Source of the DNA: Reichenbachiella versicolor
Lineage (GTDB): Bacteria; Bacteroidota; Bacteroidia; Cytophagales; Cyclobacteriaceae
Assembly (NCBI RefSeq): GCF_003171675.1
Contig: NZ_QFZQ01000005.1
Coordinates: 186,001-250,000, forward strand
Direction of reading: 5' to 3'
DNA length: 64,000 bases
Below are positions 39,579-48,326 of this stretch, piece after piece. The position numbers and the translations under genes were made by a program. The notes below the pieces were generated by a model. That model saw only the letters and a program-made list of their open reading frames with translations, searched no databases and had not been told where the DNA came from. Numbering within the stretch: the stretch's first letter is position 1; each line of letters begins with the position of its first letter.

Positions 39579-41158
39579 CCTTTGATCTTACCGTAAATCA
39601 ACCCTTTTGGGTCTAGGGTAAATTCTCCTTGTTGACTCGAAGAGACTTTAATTTTGAAGCTTTGTTCTCTTCTATCAAGCCGCAATTTTCTTACATCCAA
39701 TGACGTTCCTTGCTTAATCTGTAAATCAACCCGCACATCGTAAACGTGGTCTGTATGCTGGACGGTAGTTACGATCACTTTATTTCCTTTTCTTTTGACA
39801 GCATATGTAATATCGACTCCTCCAGGAACTTCCAGCCATTGATAGAAAAACTCATCCCAGTTTTGACCTGTCACTTCTTCTACTACAGCAATAAAATCCT
39901 TCGTATCTGCATTGGAATGCTTGTAGGTCTGAAAATAGGTTATCAACACTTCCCACATTTTCTCTTCTCCTATTCTGTCACGAAGCATTCTTAGTATCCA
40001 AGCTCCCTTTTCATACACAAGTGGACTCAAGATCTTTGAAGGTTCATCTACAGATTTGATCAGTACTGTCCTATCAGGGTACTTCGCTTCGTACTTTTGA
40101 ATCTTTATGCGATCTGCTTCATACTTCTCTAGTGCCCGAACCATCCCTTTTCGTTCTTCCAGATACCGCCCTTCCAGAAATTCTGCAAAGCCTTCTGACA
40201 ACCATACGTGTTCCCAGGATTTTTCCGTGACACTATTGCCAAACCATTGATGGGCTACTTCATGAGCTATTAATTGAATGATTTCTTTACCTGTTCCTAC
40301 TTGATTCTCATCGTAAAATATGTTGCTCGCATTCTCCATACCTGCAAATCGAGTAGTGGACTCCACATGGTCAAGTTTACTGTAAGGATATTCTCCCAAG
40401 TTGGACAGGAAGAAATTATATATTTTCATAACATCAGAAAATGACTTGAATCCCTCTTGCGCTGTCGATCTGTAGACCCAGCTTGTGGAGAAATGATCAG
40501 ATTCCATAGGCTTGGTCACAAAGTCAGCAGCAGCCACTGCCATTACTTTGGTGGATAGCGGTGTATTCTCTTTCCAGTGATGTCGAACCTCTCCAGTTAC
40601 CAAAGTGGATTGATCTATCAAATTACCAGATCCTACTACTTTGTAATGTTTCGGTGCAGTAACTACAAACTCACAACTTGCTTTGTCAGCGGGGTCATCC
40701 ACTACTGCCAACCAATAGTGTGCTCTATTGGGCCAATGGTCTGAAAAAAAAGTTCGCTCTCCATATTTATTCTGAGATATATACATGCCATCCTTGGGTA
40801 TCCCAGCATAAGTCAGCGATAGTTCTATGGTATCAGATAGTGCGTATTTGTCCTTGAGCAAAATATACAAAAGCTCATCCTCATGAATAAAACCAACTTG
40901 CTGTTCATCGATAGATAGACTCTTGACTATCATTCCCTTTCCGGTCTTATCATATGCGTCCAAATCTAAACGAAGAGTGTCCAATGCGTCTTTTGTTTGG
41001 ACCAATCGAATGTCAGCTTTAACAGCTACTGTATCTGAGGCATCATTCAGTGCGACTTCAAAACGATAATGGACTACATCTATGTCTCGATCGGCAAGAG
41101 CTGGTGAAAAAATAAAAAGGCAGAGTAAGGCAGGTAAATAGATCTTCAGCGGATTCAT
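39575..41158 (-). CDS. M1-family aminopeptidase
   Basis: About 527 residues from MNPLKIYLPALL (signal peptide). The upstream in-frame ATG at 41182 would precede this signal, so I prefer 41158. It contains the exopeptidase motif AGMEN (about 272-276) and the zinc motif HEVAHQWFG (299-307), with Glu in LSEGFAEFLE. Substrates are N-terminal residues of peptides. It is shorter than E. coli PepN (no large C-terminal helical domain). It forms an operon with the J-domain gene and the M61 peptidase. Confidence 0.93.
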   Translation of the reverse strand: MNPLKIYLPALLCLFIFSPALADRDIDVVHYRFEVALNDASDTVAVKADIRLVQTKDALDTLRLDLDAYDKTGKGMIVKSLSIDEQQVGFIHEDELLYILLKDKYALSDTIELSLTYAGIPKDGMYISQNKYGERTFFSDHWPNRAHYWLAVVDDPADKASCEFVVTAPKHYKVVGSGNLIDQSTLVTGEVRHHWKENTPLSTKVMAVAAADFVTKPMESDHFSTSWVYRSTAQEGFKSFSDVMKIYNFFLSNLGEYPYSKLDHVESTTRFAGMENASNIFYDENQVGTGKEIIQLIAHEVAHQWFGNSVTEKSWEHVWLSEGFAEFLEGRYLEERKGMVRALEKYEADRIKIQKYEAKYPDRTVLIKSVDEPSKILSPLVYEKGAWILRMLRDRIGEEKMWEVLITYFQTYKHSNADTKDFIAVVEEVTGQNWDEFFYQWLEVPGGVDITYAVKRKGNKVIVTTVQHTDHVYDVRVDLQIKQGTSLDVRKLRLDRREQSFKIKVSSSQQGEFTLDPKGLIYGKIKG

Positions 41159-41206
41159 AAAATGTTGTTTTGTATTAGGCAATAAGTCTAAAATAGGCAG
41201 CTATGT

Positions 41207-42367
41207 TCAAAGAGTAAAGTCTGGATCAATACTTTTTGCTATCGAAAGAGAATGATTCATCTTATCTCGCTGTCCTAAAGCATCATATGCTTTGACTTCG
41301 ATTGCCCAAATGGCCAAACTATCTGACCATATCTCTTTGCCCCATGCTATTGACTCTACTGCCTCGTTATACTTTCCAAGTATCAATTGCATTTCTGAGA
41401 CTTTAAGGTATACTTCATAGTGTGACTTAGGTATCATGCCTGCATTTATCAGTAGAGGGTAGGCTTTCCCTAAATCAGCTTCATACTGAGATACTGCACG
41501 ATCGGCACTCAGTTGATAATAAACCAACGCCTGTTCATAGTCTTGAACTCCTTCATCATACACTTTGGCTAGTTCAAAAAGTAGCTTTTGGGTATCTAAT
41601 CCCTTGATTCGAAGCTTTTGATACCATTGAATGGCCTTTCTGTAGTTTCCAGAGTAGTGATAGGCATGCGCCAATTGAATCATCATTTCCATAGAGGGCA
41701 AATAGGTGTAGTCCATTAGCACCTCGTACTGGTGGGCAGCAACTCCAAACTGACCGGAGGCCATGTTTTCTTTTGCATTTTTCTCTATTCCCTTGAGCAA
41801 CTCTGTTTTGAATTTTCGCATGTAGGTCTCTTCATTGGAGAAATATCCCATGCCTTTGAGAACCAACAGGGCTCCTGCCACATTTCCTTTCTCCTTTTCA
41901 GCTACCGCTTCTTTAAACGTATCCTGACGAATCTCCATTCGCTCAGCACGCTCGAGTGACTTTTTATACTTCCACAGAGCTGTCCCTCCATATACCAGTA
42001 TGCCGATTCCCAATGTCACTAAAAAAGCAACCAGAGTAGCTCGGATATTTTCTTTGGAGTTGACTTTGACCTTTCGGTAAAATGGAGGCTTTCGCCCAAA
42101 TGGATATCGATAATGCTGCTGAAATGGCGATGGACTAGGCGCAGAGTATATGGCTCCATACGTTCGCTTCAGATCGTACTGAGCTTTGGTATGTGGGTCA
42201 GATAAGACCTGATAGGCTTGATTGATCAGTTTAAACTGTTCTTCGGTATGTTCCCCGCCTGTATAGCTGTCGGGATGGTACCTTTTGGCCATTTCCTTAA
42301 ATGCCAACTTGATCTCACGCTGAGTGGCAGTAGATGGTATTCCTAGAAGTTCATAGTAATCAACCAT
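41207..42367 (-). CDS. J-domain protein with transmembrane helix and TPR repeats
   Basis: This 386-residue protein starts with a J domain (YYELLGIPSTATQREIKLAF, with the essential HPD in YHPDSY). A single transmembrane helix (about 110-130, TLVAFLVTLGIGILVYGG) and a C-terminal region of TPR-like repeats follow. It probably anchors a Hsp70 partner at the membrane. It leads the operon with the two exported peptidases (M1 and M61). Confidence 0.88.
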   Translation of the reverse strand: MVDYYELLGIPSTATQREIKLAFKEMAKRYHPDSYTGGEHTEEQFKLINQAYQVLSDPHTKAQYDLKRTYGAIYSAPSPSPFQQHYRYPFGRKPPFYRKVKVNSKENIRATLVAFLVTLGIGILVYGGTALWKYKKSLERAERMEIRQDTFKEAVAEKEKGNVAGALLVLKGMGYFSNEETYMRKFKTELLKGIEKNAKENMASGQFGVAAHQYEVLMDYTYLPSMEMMIQLAHAYHYSGNYRKAIQWYQKLRIKGLDTQKLLFELAKVYDEGVQDYEQALVYYQLSADRAVSQYEADLGKAYPLLINAGMIPKSHYEVYLKVSEMQLILGKYNEAVESIAWGKEIWSDSLAIWAIEVKAYDALGQRDKMNHSLSIAKSIDPDFTL

Positions 42368-42432
42368 GCAAGTAATTTATTAACTGGCACCTTACTAACG
42401 AACAAATTGCACTGATTGGTTTATGATATTAT
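42368..42432. other. Gap between J-domain gene and 5' repeat copy C
   Basis: AT-rich with no visible gene or clear promoter; the 5' repeat copy C and its promoter (42433-42695) occupy the rest of the intergenic region to 42727. Confidence 0.4.
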
Positions 42433-42695
42433 ATGATAAATATGCGCTAGGGCGATCAGAGTATGCAATTGGATACGTAAAATGTACTCTTGGGAGTATA
42501 AATGATGCTTTTAGGAATTTAAAGTGCGGTTTTAGGTTTGCTGAGTATGCTCTAGGGCAATGAAAGTATTGTTTTGGTAGATTGAAGTGTGCTAAAAGGT
42601 AAATAAGGATTTATGTGCTGTTTGTGATTGGTTGTTGTCGTTTATAGTATTGTGTTTCGATATGAAAAAAACGGAGTGTTATTACTCGGTTATTA
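42433..42695 (+). repeat. 5' repeat of the cassette family, copy C (with 21-bp array and promoter)
   Basis: It consists of eight 21-bp units (42433-42600) that match units 1-8 of copy A, followed directly by the core (AAATAAGGATTTATGTG to CGGTTATTA). The middle segment present in A and B is missing. The promoter is TTTG 42621-42624, a 20-nt spacer, then TAGTATTG 42645-42652. It is followed after about 30 nt by the gene at 42728. A and C even share CAGAAC some bases beyond the boundary. Confidence 0.72.
42621..42652 (+). promoter_or_regulatory. Promoter TTTG-N20-TAGTATTG inside 5' repeat copy C
   Basis: The boxes and the 20-nt spacing are identical to copies A and B although the flanking bases differ. 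Confidence 0.55.
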
Positions 42696-42727
42696 TGATC
42701 AATCCCAGAACTTCAAAATTTATCAAA

Positions 42728-43711
42728 ATGAAAAAGATATACTTAGTAGTTTCCTCAATGTTATTTGCCTTATCAACTCATGCTCAATGGACAGATAACG
42801 GAACGAATCTGACTACAACTGACAAAGTTGGGATTGGGACAGTCAGTCCATTGTTCAACCTAGACATCAAAACCAACAATACCTACGAGGGAAACAACTT
42901 ATATTTTGGGGACAGAAGATTCTATTTAGCAGGAATTACTGGAACAGGTTCTCAAATGTATGGCGGATTAATCCTTAATAACCTTACATCAATTCATGGA
43001 GGTCTAAGGTCATTGGAATTTTCTGTTGGAAATAACAATTTTAGTAGTATATCAAATCCAGAAAATAAAATTTTAAGTATTCAGAGTACTGGAAGAGTTG
43101 GAATTGGGTCTGGAGAAATGATTGCAAAGTATCCATTGGATATCAAAACGAATAGCGGATACGAAGGAAACAACCTTTATTTTGGTGATAGAAGAATATA
43201 TTTAGCAGGTATTACTGGGACAGGAAAACAAATGTATGGTGGATTTGTTCTCATAAACGAGGGTAGTGGTGTCAGAAGTTTAAACATTGTAGCAGGGAAT
43301 AATGATTTTAGCACTGATAAAAATCCGGAGAATGTCATAATGAAAATAAAAAGCTCGGGTAAAGTAGGCATAGGCACAGATGATACTGGTTCTCATAGAC
43401 TAGCAGTTGACGGCTCAATCGGAGCAAGAGAAATTAAAGTAGAAGCAAGTGGATGGTCTGACTTTGTTTTCTATGAAGACTACGAACTTCGAACACTTGA
43501 GGAAGTTGAACGACACATAGAAGAACAAGGTCATCTCCCACAGATTCCGAGTGAAAATGAAGTAATTGAAAATGGCATCAACTTAGGTGAAATGGATGCT
43601 AAACTGCTTCAGAAGATAGAAGAGTTAACCCTGTATCTAATCCAACAGAACAAACAACTTCAAGCTCAACAGGAAAAAATTGATGAACTTGAAAAGAAAG
43701 TCAACAATTAA
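42728..43711 (+). CDS. Secreted tail-fibre-like protein with internal repeat, cargo gene C
   Basis: About 327 residues from MKKIYLVVSSMLFALSTHAQ (signal peptide). The extension to 42632 would be repeat DNA and is rejected. Two similar halves share VGIGT, LDIKTN and GNNLYFGDRR-YLAGITGTG-QMYGG (about residues 37-75 and 132-170). The C-terminus (DYELRTLEEVERHIEEQGHL, then a coiled coil QQNKQLQAQQEKIDELEKK) is the tail-fibre/S74-like module common in secreted Bacteroidota proteins. It lies between the 5' repeat C and the 3' repeat 43748-43911. Confidence 0.78.
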   Translation: MKKIYLVVSSMLFALSTHAQWTDNGTNLTTTDKVGIGTVSPLFNLDIKTNNTYEGNNLYFGDRRFYLAGITGTGSQMYGGLILNNLTSIHGGLRSLEFSVGNNNFSSISNPENKILSIQSTGRVGIGSGEMIAKYPLDIKTNSGYEGNNLYFGDRRIYLAGITGTGKQMYGGFVLINEGSGVRSLNIVAGNNDFSTDKNPENVIMKIKSSGKVGIGTDDTGSHRLAVDGSIGAREIKVEASGWSDFVFYEDYELRTLEEVERHIEEQGHLPQIPSENEVIENGINLGEMDAKLLQKIEELTLYLIQQNKQLQAQQEKIDELEKKVNN

Positions 43712-43747
43712 AAAGATCATAACAGAACCTATACTCCATATGCATTC

Positions 43748-43911
43748 GAGCTATTTGCAAGGGCTAATGCTATCCGATACATTAGTAGAAATTTGAAAAG
43801 TCCAGCTTACGAATAATTGCGAGCCGTTATTAACCACACGCCTCTTCACATTTTTTAAATGATTCAAACGGAATGGTAGTTGCGCAACCACCATGTGAAA
43901 CATGGCGGTAC
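43748..43911 (+). repeat. 3' hairpin repeat of the cassette family, copy 3
   Basis: It starts GAGCTATTTGCAAGGGCT like copy 2 and ends around 43911 (GGCGGTA). It contains both hairpins intact: TGGTAGTTGCGCAACCACCA and CCATGT/ACATGG. It lies 37 nt after the stop of cargo gene C and precedes the convergent HTH gene. Confidence 0.72.
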
Positions 43912-43953
43912 CTTAGGTTTGTAGTGTTGTAATATTTTAATACAGCCGAGGGA

Positions 43954-44199
43954 TTACTTGCTTAGCTGTTGAAAAAAGTCTTCAACTTTTGTATCAAGCG
44001 AATTGAGAATACGACCCAATGTCTTGATGGTTAAATTCACTTCACCCTGTTCAATCTTCCAATAATGTGAGCGACTGAATTTATTTTGAATAGCAAACTT
44101 TTCATAATTCTTAATCCCCTTTGACTCTCTTAAATGACGGATGTGTGAGCCAATTTTCTTTTGAAGGGTTTCGATATCGTTGGGCAACTTTGAACTCAT
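43954..44199 (-). CDS. HTH regulator (XRE-type)
   Basis: This 81-residue HTH protein has IRHLRESKGIKNYEKFA and NKFSRSHYWKIEQGEVNLTIKTLGRIL. It is divergent from the gene at 44304; between them lies a 16-bp perfect palindrome at 44240-44255 that may be its operator. It is immediately downstream of the 3' repeat copy 3 on the opposite strand. Confidence 0.85.
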   Translation of the reverse strand: MSSKLPNDIETLQKKIGSHIRHLRESKGIKNYEKFAIQNKFSRSHYWKIEQGEVNLTIKTLGRILNSLDTKVEDFFQQLSK

Positions 44200-44239
44200 T
44201 AGTGGAACTCAAAGATTGGGTTAATGCCCTTTAAAAAGT

Positions 44240-44255
44240 ACTCTTTATAAAGAGT
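44240..44255. promoter_or_regulatory. 16-bp perfect palindrome, likely HTH operator
   Basis: ACTCTTTATAAAGAGT is a perfect palindrome lying in the divergent gap, between the -33 and -7 regions of the promoter for 44304 (-7 TACATTTG 44273-44280). Its position would let a bound HTH dimer occlude the promoter; the neighbouring HTH gene is the obvious candidate (inference). Confidence 0.5.
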
Positions 44256-44272
44256 GAAAAGGTTTTGTTATT

Positions 44273-44280
44273 TACATTTG
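44273..44280 (+). promoter_or_regulatory. -7 box TACATTTG before gene at 44304
   Basis: This exact TAnnTTTG match ends 24 nt before the ATG at 44304. The palindrome lies 17 nt upstream of it. Confidence 0.5.
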
Positions 44281-44303
44281 TAGCAAGGATAATCTTTATT
44301 TTC

Positions 44304-44564
44304 ATGGATGAACTCTTCAAGTCTTTTAAGGTAATAAAATCAAGTTACCTAACGCAAAATATGGTTAGTGAGCTCTCAGAGATCTTAGAGTGCGTTGATA
44401 TTAAAATCTTTCGAAGGTATTTACGATCCTTAACCTTATACTATCTCAACTCTGAACGAGATAATGTAAACGAAGACTTCCGAAATTTTTTAGAACATCT
44501 TCCAACTATTTTTGACTTCTTAGACCTAGTAGAAGACAAACTTGAAAAACATAATGAAGTATAA
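44304..44564 (+). CDS. Small soluble protein, unknown, divergent from HTH gene
   Basis: About 86 residues from MDELFKSFKVIKSSYL. An upstream ATG at 44265 would place the promoter box inside the gene, so it is rejected. It is helical and acidic toward the C-terminus (EHLPTIFDFLDLVEDKLEKHN). No family is recognised. It shares a regulatory region with the HTH gene and so may be its regulated partner. Confidence 0.55.
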   Translation: MDELFKSFKVIKSSYLTQNMVSELSEILECVDIKIFRRYLRSLTLYYLNSERDNVNEDFRNFLEHLPTIFDFLDLVEDKLEKHNEV

Positions 44565-44810
44565 ATGCCTATTCTTTAAGAGTTCGCCTTGAAAGATAGA
44601 ATAAACATTAGAGTCTATTGGCTAGGTACTCTGGCAGCTAAACAAGCCATGTAAAGAGATACCGGTTTCCCATAATTAATTTTAAGTGTCATTGTATTTA
44701 TACTTAAAACAATGAACTGTATGGATTGGATCGGCTAGATTCGAAGTGTTACAAACTTTTCGTAGTTAGGTCAACAGCTTACTATGACAATACAATGAAC
44801 CAAAAGCTCG

Positions 44811-45347
44811 ATGAATAAAAGAATTTTACTCCTGATAGTAGTAGTCGTTTTCTCTACTAAACTGCTATCTGCTCAAGATAGACCAGCACCTAAGTATCTG
44901 ACGATTCAAGAATTTCCTGATTCAGTGAATAACACCGTTCTTAAGTCAATGAATGGAAAGTCGACCTCACTTTCAGATGTTCTTGATTCTTATATAGGTA
45001 AGAAGGTATTGGTAGACTTTTGGGCCTCGTGGTGCAAGGACTGCTTGGTGTCGTTGCCAGGTTACAATAAGCTCAGAAAGAAAACGGAAAGTTCTGATGT
45101 TGCTTATCTTCTTTTATCTGTTGATAAAGAAGATGAAAAGTGGAAAGGGGCTATATCTAGATTTAACATATTAGGTGATCATTATAGATTTGACCGAGGT
45201 TGGAAGAATCCTTTCTCTAATTACGTAGATCTGGACTGGATACCTAGATACATTGTCTTAGATGAAGAAGGTAAAATCATAGAGCCCAAATCAATTCATA
45301 TAGATGATAGTTCACTCTTCGAAATACTCACCGATACTAGAAAATAA
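44811..45347 (+). CDS. TlpA-like thioredoxin-fold protein
   Basis: This 178-residue protein begins MNKRILLLIVVVVFSTKLLSAQ (signal peptide), then carries the thioredoxin fold with the active-site pair WCKDC (in VDFWASWCKDC) and a later cis-Pro region (DWIPRYIVLDEEGKI). TlpA/ResA-like exported proteins reduce periplasmic disulfides. It stands alone; no cytochrome-maturation gene is adjacent. Confidence 0.88.
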   Translation: MNKRILLLIVVVVFSTKLLSAQDRPAPKYLTIQEFPDSVNNTVLKSMNGKSTSLSDVLDSYIGKKVLVDFWASWCKDCLVSLPGYNKLRKKTESSDVAYLLLSVDKEDEKWKGAISRFNILGDHYRFDRGWKNPFSNYVDLDWIPRYIVLDEEGKIIEPKSIHIDDSSLFEILTDTRK

Positions 45348-45409
45348 TCATAAGATTCAGTTATAGAACATAGCTGTAGATAGCTTCTCCTTATTATTCC
45401 CGTTTTTAG

Positions 45410-45444
45410 AATTTTTTAAAAGGCTTGATTCTACCCTTTTTTAG
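45410..45444. terminator. Possible bidirectional terminator between TlpA-like and MORN genes
   Basis: AAAAGG (45418-45423) pairs with CCTTTT (45435-45440), with T-rich and A-rich flanks on both sides. It lies between two genes ending toward each other. Confidence 0.4.
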
Positions 45445-45506
45445 AATCTTGAATTGGTTTTAAGAATATTTAAAACTAGTTCAACCTTATCTATTATATG
45501 ATTCTT

Positions 45507-46826
45507 TTACTTTATCAACTTCCCAAACTTGTACTTTTCTTCACGAAGTAAGTTTCCTTTTTTGTCGTAGTATTTCCAACCACCATTCTTTTCGTTTCTA
45601 TGATAAGCTCCTTCTGTTAAGAGATGTCCAGATTTATCATACTCTTTGTACAGACCATCTAGTCTATCGAATTTGTAAAATTTCGAAATCATAAGTTTGC
45701 CGTTCGGGTGCATAGATTTAGTCTCTCCATGTAGTTTTCCTTTATCAAACCGCTCTACTAAGGTTACCTTTCCTTTGTCATTGTATGTAGTTCGCTTACC
45801 ACTCAGTTTGCCATCAGTATAGTTTTCTGTGATATGTAGTTTACCATTTTTCTCTCTGAAGTATTCCCATTCACCAGATTTGAAACCGTCTTTATGCCTC
45901 CGCTTCGCGATGATTCCACCTTTCTCATTGTATTCTACTTCAGTATTATCCTGTTCCTCATTGGAGTAATCAGACTTGATTTTCACTTGGCCATTTTGAA
46001 AATAGATATAGTTTAATCCAGTTTTCTTACCAGAGTGATAAATGAACTTTTGTTCGACAGACCCATCTTCGAAGTAGCTAATGACATCACCATCCAAAGT
46101 ACCGTTTAGATATTCTCCAGACGTTTTCAACTGTCCACTTTCGTAGAATTTTTTATATGTTCCTTGTCTTGCGCCATGACGCTGGTACGCCTCAGTATTT
46201 ATCTTTCCATTAGGATAGTAGCCTATCATAGCTCCATCTATCAATCCATAGCTATAGTTAATCTTGGATTTTAGATTTCCACTTTCGTAGTAAGTAGTAT
46301 TAAGGCCGTGTTGTTTGCCGTCACGATAGTTGATGATTTCTTTTAGCGCGCCACTTTGATAATATTCCTTGACTTCTCCGTTGGGCTTACCTTTTTTAAA
46401 TGCAGTAGTATTTTTGAGATTACCATTCGAGTAATAGCTGGATAGAACCCCAACCAAGGTATCGTTGAGAAAAGTACCAGATTGAATCAATGCACCCGTT
46501 TCGTCATAGACTTCGGTTTTGCCTTGACGAAGGTTTTTAGAGTATTCCGTTTTTCGTTGAATTTGACCACTAGGGTATAGATTCAAAAAGACTCCTTCTT
46601 TTTTACCTCTATTGAAATGTCCAGTCACTATGGTGTCTCCTGTGAAACTATACATGACGTATGCTCCATCTACCACTGCTGTGTCTAGTTGGATGGTTTT
46701 GTATCGTTCTTTGATAGGGTATTCGCCGTTTTCGTTTCGAGTGTTGTATCGGGTGATTACATCCTCCTGTGCCCAAGATAAAGTGGTCGATAGTATAGCG
46801 ATTAAAGCAAAAAGTACTCTTCTCAT
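45507..46826 (-). CDS. Secreted MORN-repeat protein (YwqK-like)
   Basis: This 439-residue protein has a signal peptide (ILSTTLSWAQ) and then at least a dozen 22-24-residue repeats of the form YYxNGxLKxxxxYKxGxxxG, for example TTYYESGNLKSKINYSYG. Such MORN-variant repeats make a beta-hairpin ladder; in some species they are YwqK-type antitoxins or membrane-associated proteins. The function here is unknown. It has its own -7 box TAGATTTG at 46850-46857 (minus strand). Confidence 0.82.
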   Translation of the reverse strand: MRRVLFALIAILSTTLSWAQEDVITRYNTRNENGEYPIKERYKTIQLDTAVVDGAYVMYSFTGDTIVTGHFNRGKKEGVFLNLYPSGQIQRKTEYSKNLRQGKTEVYDETGALIQSGTFLNDTLVGVLSSYYSNGNLKNTTAFKKGKPNGEVKEYYQSGALKEIINYRDGKQHGLNTTYYESGNLKSKINYSYGLIDGAMIGYYPNGKINTEAYQRHGARQGTYKKFYESGQLKTSGEYLNGTLDGDVISYFEDGSVEQKFIYHSGKKTGLNYIYFQNGQVKIKSDYSNEEQDNTEVEYNEKGGIIAKRRHKDGFKSGEWEYFREKNGKLHITENYTDGKLSGKRTTYNDKGKVTLVERFDKGKLHGETKSMHPNGKLMISKFYKFDRLDGLYKEYDKSGHLLTEGAYHRNEKNGGWKYYDKKGNLLREEKYKFGKLIK

Positions 46827-46849
46827 TCCTTCTTTTCGATAATTCGTTG

Positions 46850-46857
46850 CAAATCTA
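46850..46857 (-). promoter_or_regulatory. -7 box TAGATTTG of MORN gene
   Basis: This exact TAnnTTTG match lies 23 nt before the start at 46826, with ATTG 22 nt further upstream on the minus strand. Confidence 0.4.
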
Positions 46858-46994
46858 TAACGGCGAAAGAGACTTGCAGCAATTGTGCCATTATTGTTGA
46901 GTCTAATACTGAAAATTGAAACTATTTATTTTTTGGACACAGGGTAAAATCTATCAAAGGGTACTTCAATAGTAGAAACTAAATTGTTATTGTC

Positions 46995-48323
46995 ATGAAA
47001 GCTAGAATTAATAAAAACGCTCCGACTCAAGAGGACGAGGTTTCCTCTGGAGTTTTATTATCGCTCACCTCAAGGGGAAAGGAATTAAATCCAATAAGCC
47101 ATCGCCTAGCGATTAAATTACTTGTATTGACCATTCTATTATTGGGAAATGTCGTTTTGGCTCAGGATAATTTTATTACTGTTAGTGGATCAATAAAATC
47201 TCAATCTACAGGCAGTCCAATTGGTTCTTGTACAGTGAGCATAGAAGGGCAAGATTTAAACTCAGTAGCTAACTACGAAGGTGAATTTGAAATCAAAATT
47301 CCAAAGTCGTTTATTGAAGGAAATCTGGTTTTTTCAAGTATAGGATACGAGTCTGTAGTATCTGCTATTTCTGAGCTTCAGCCTACTGGAAACAAAATTG
47401 AATTAAAGGAAAAGGTGCATTTACTGAAGGATGTGGTAGTGTCGGATGCTAAGTATCTGATCGGACAAGCACTCGAAAAAAAGCAAGTCAATTACCTAAA
47501 TGAGCCAGAAGTACTGACATCGTTCTATCGCGAGATGATTCGTCGAAGTCATAAATATGTCGATTTTTCTCAGGGTATGGTGGAATTTTATAAGGAAGCA
47601 TATAATAACAGCCTAAGCTCTATGGTGAAGATCAATAAAGGTTACCGTGGCAAGAGTTACAAGAAAAGTGATACACTAGCACTGAAACTTCAAGGTGGTC
47701 TAGGGACTATGTTGTTGCTGGATTTAGTAAAGAATCCAGGAGAGATTCTATCCGAGTCTTCTATTGAAAACTATGATTATAATCTCATGGATGTAGAAGA
47801 GCTAAATGGTCGAAGAAACTATAAAATTTCTTTTACTTCTAAAAAGGGATACGATGGGACTAAGTTTCAAGGATTGATCTATATAGATCAGGAGTCGATG
47901 GCGTTTACTTCGGTCAGATTCGGCTATCATCCAAGCGAACTAGATAGAATGGGTACTGAGATGGTTAAAAAGAAGCCACTGTTTGCAAAGTTGGCCCTTG
48001 AAGATGCTTCATACAGTGTTAATTTTTTTCAATCTCAAGATGGTAAGTGGTATCTTGGGTATGCGAGGAGTCATCTTCAAGTAAAAGTTAATTGGAAGAA
48101 GAGGCTTTTTAATTCTACTTTCTATGCCACATCTGAGATGGTAACGACTAATAGAAATAAGGAAGTTTCCAAAGAAGGGTTTAAAGGTATAAATCAGAAT
48201 TTGGTTTTTTCTGATGAGGCTCCTAAGTACAACGATGCTTCTTATTGGGGAGATAATACCATTATCAAGCCTGAGGAGGATTTACTAAAAGCGTTGAAAA
48301 AAATAAATAAACAGAAGTCATAA
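46995..48323 (+). CDS. CarboxypepD_reg-domain secreted protein, first of sigma/FecR block
   Basis: This 442-residue protein has a hydrophobic signal-like segment at about residues 40-57 (LLVLTILLLGNVVLAQ) followed by a carboxypeptidase-regulatory-like domain (VSGSIKSQSTGSPIG; NLVFSSIGYESVV) and a C-terminal 300-residue region. The first 40 residues are encoded by DNA that resembles a repeat at 51350-51427, so the true start may be downstream or the repeat was captured in frame. The C-terminal part is related to that of the protein at 49852-51306 (both contain FYREMI/FFREMI and a conserved DQ...F segment). Confidence 0.72.
   Translation: MKARINKNAPTQEDEVSSGVLLSLTSRGKELNPISHRLAIKLLVLTILLLGNVVLAQDNFITVSGSIKSQSTGSPIGSCTVSIEGQDLNSVANYEGEFEIKIPKSFIEGNLVFSSIGYESVVSAISELQPTGNKIELKEKVHLLKDVVVSDAKYLIGQALEKKQVNYLNEPEVLTSFYREMIRRSHKYVDFSQGMVEFYKEAYNNSLSSMVKINKGYRGKSYKKSDTLALKLQGGLGTMLLLDLVKNPGEILSESSIENYDYNLMDVEELNGRRNYKISFTSKKGYDGTKFQGLIYIDQESMAFTSVRFGYHPSELDRMGTEMVKKKPLFAKLALEDASYSVNFFQSQDGKWYLGYARSHLQVKVNWKKRLFNSTFYATSEMVTTNRNKEVSKEGFKGINQNLVFSDEAPKYNDASYWGDNTIIKPEEDLLKALKKINKQKS
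47040..47112 (+). repeat. Dispersed repeat, GTTTTATT...GCGATTAAA type, first copy
   Basis: The segment reads like the second copy at 51350-51427: GTTTTATTATCGCTC with CTCAAGGGG in the middle and CATCGCCTAGCGATTAAA at the end, against GTTTTATTTCTACTCG with CCAAGGACC and CTATCGCCCTGCGATTAAA. Both end in GCGATTAAA. Here it lies within the reading frame of 46995-48323; the second lies in the gap just after 51306. Confidence 0.45.
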
Positions 48324-48326
48324 TTC

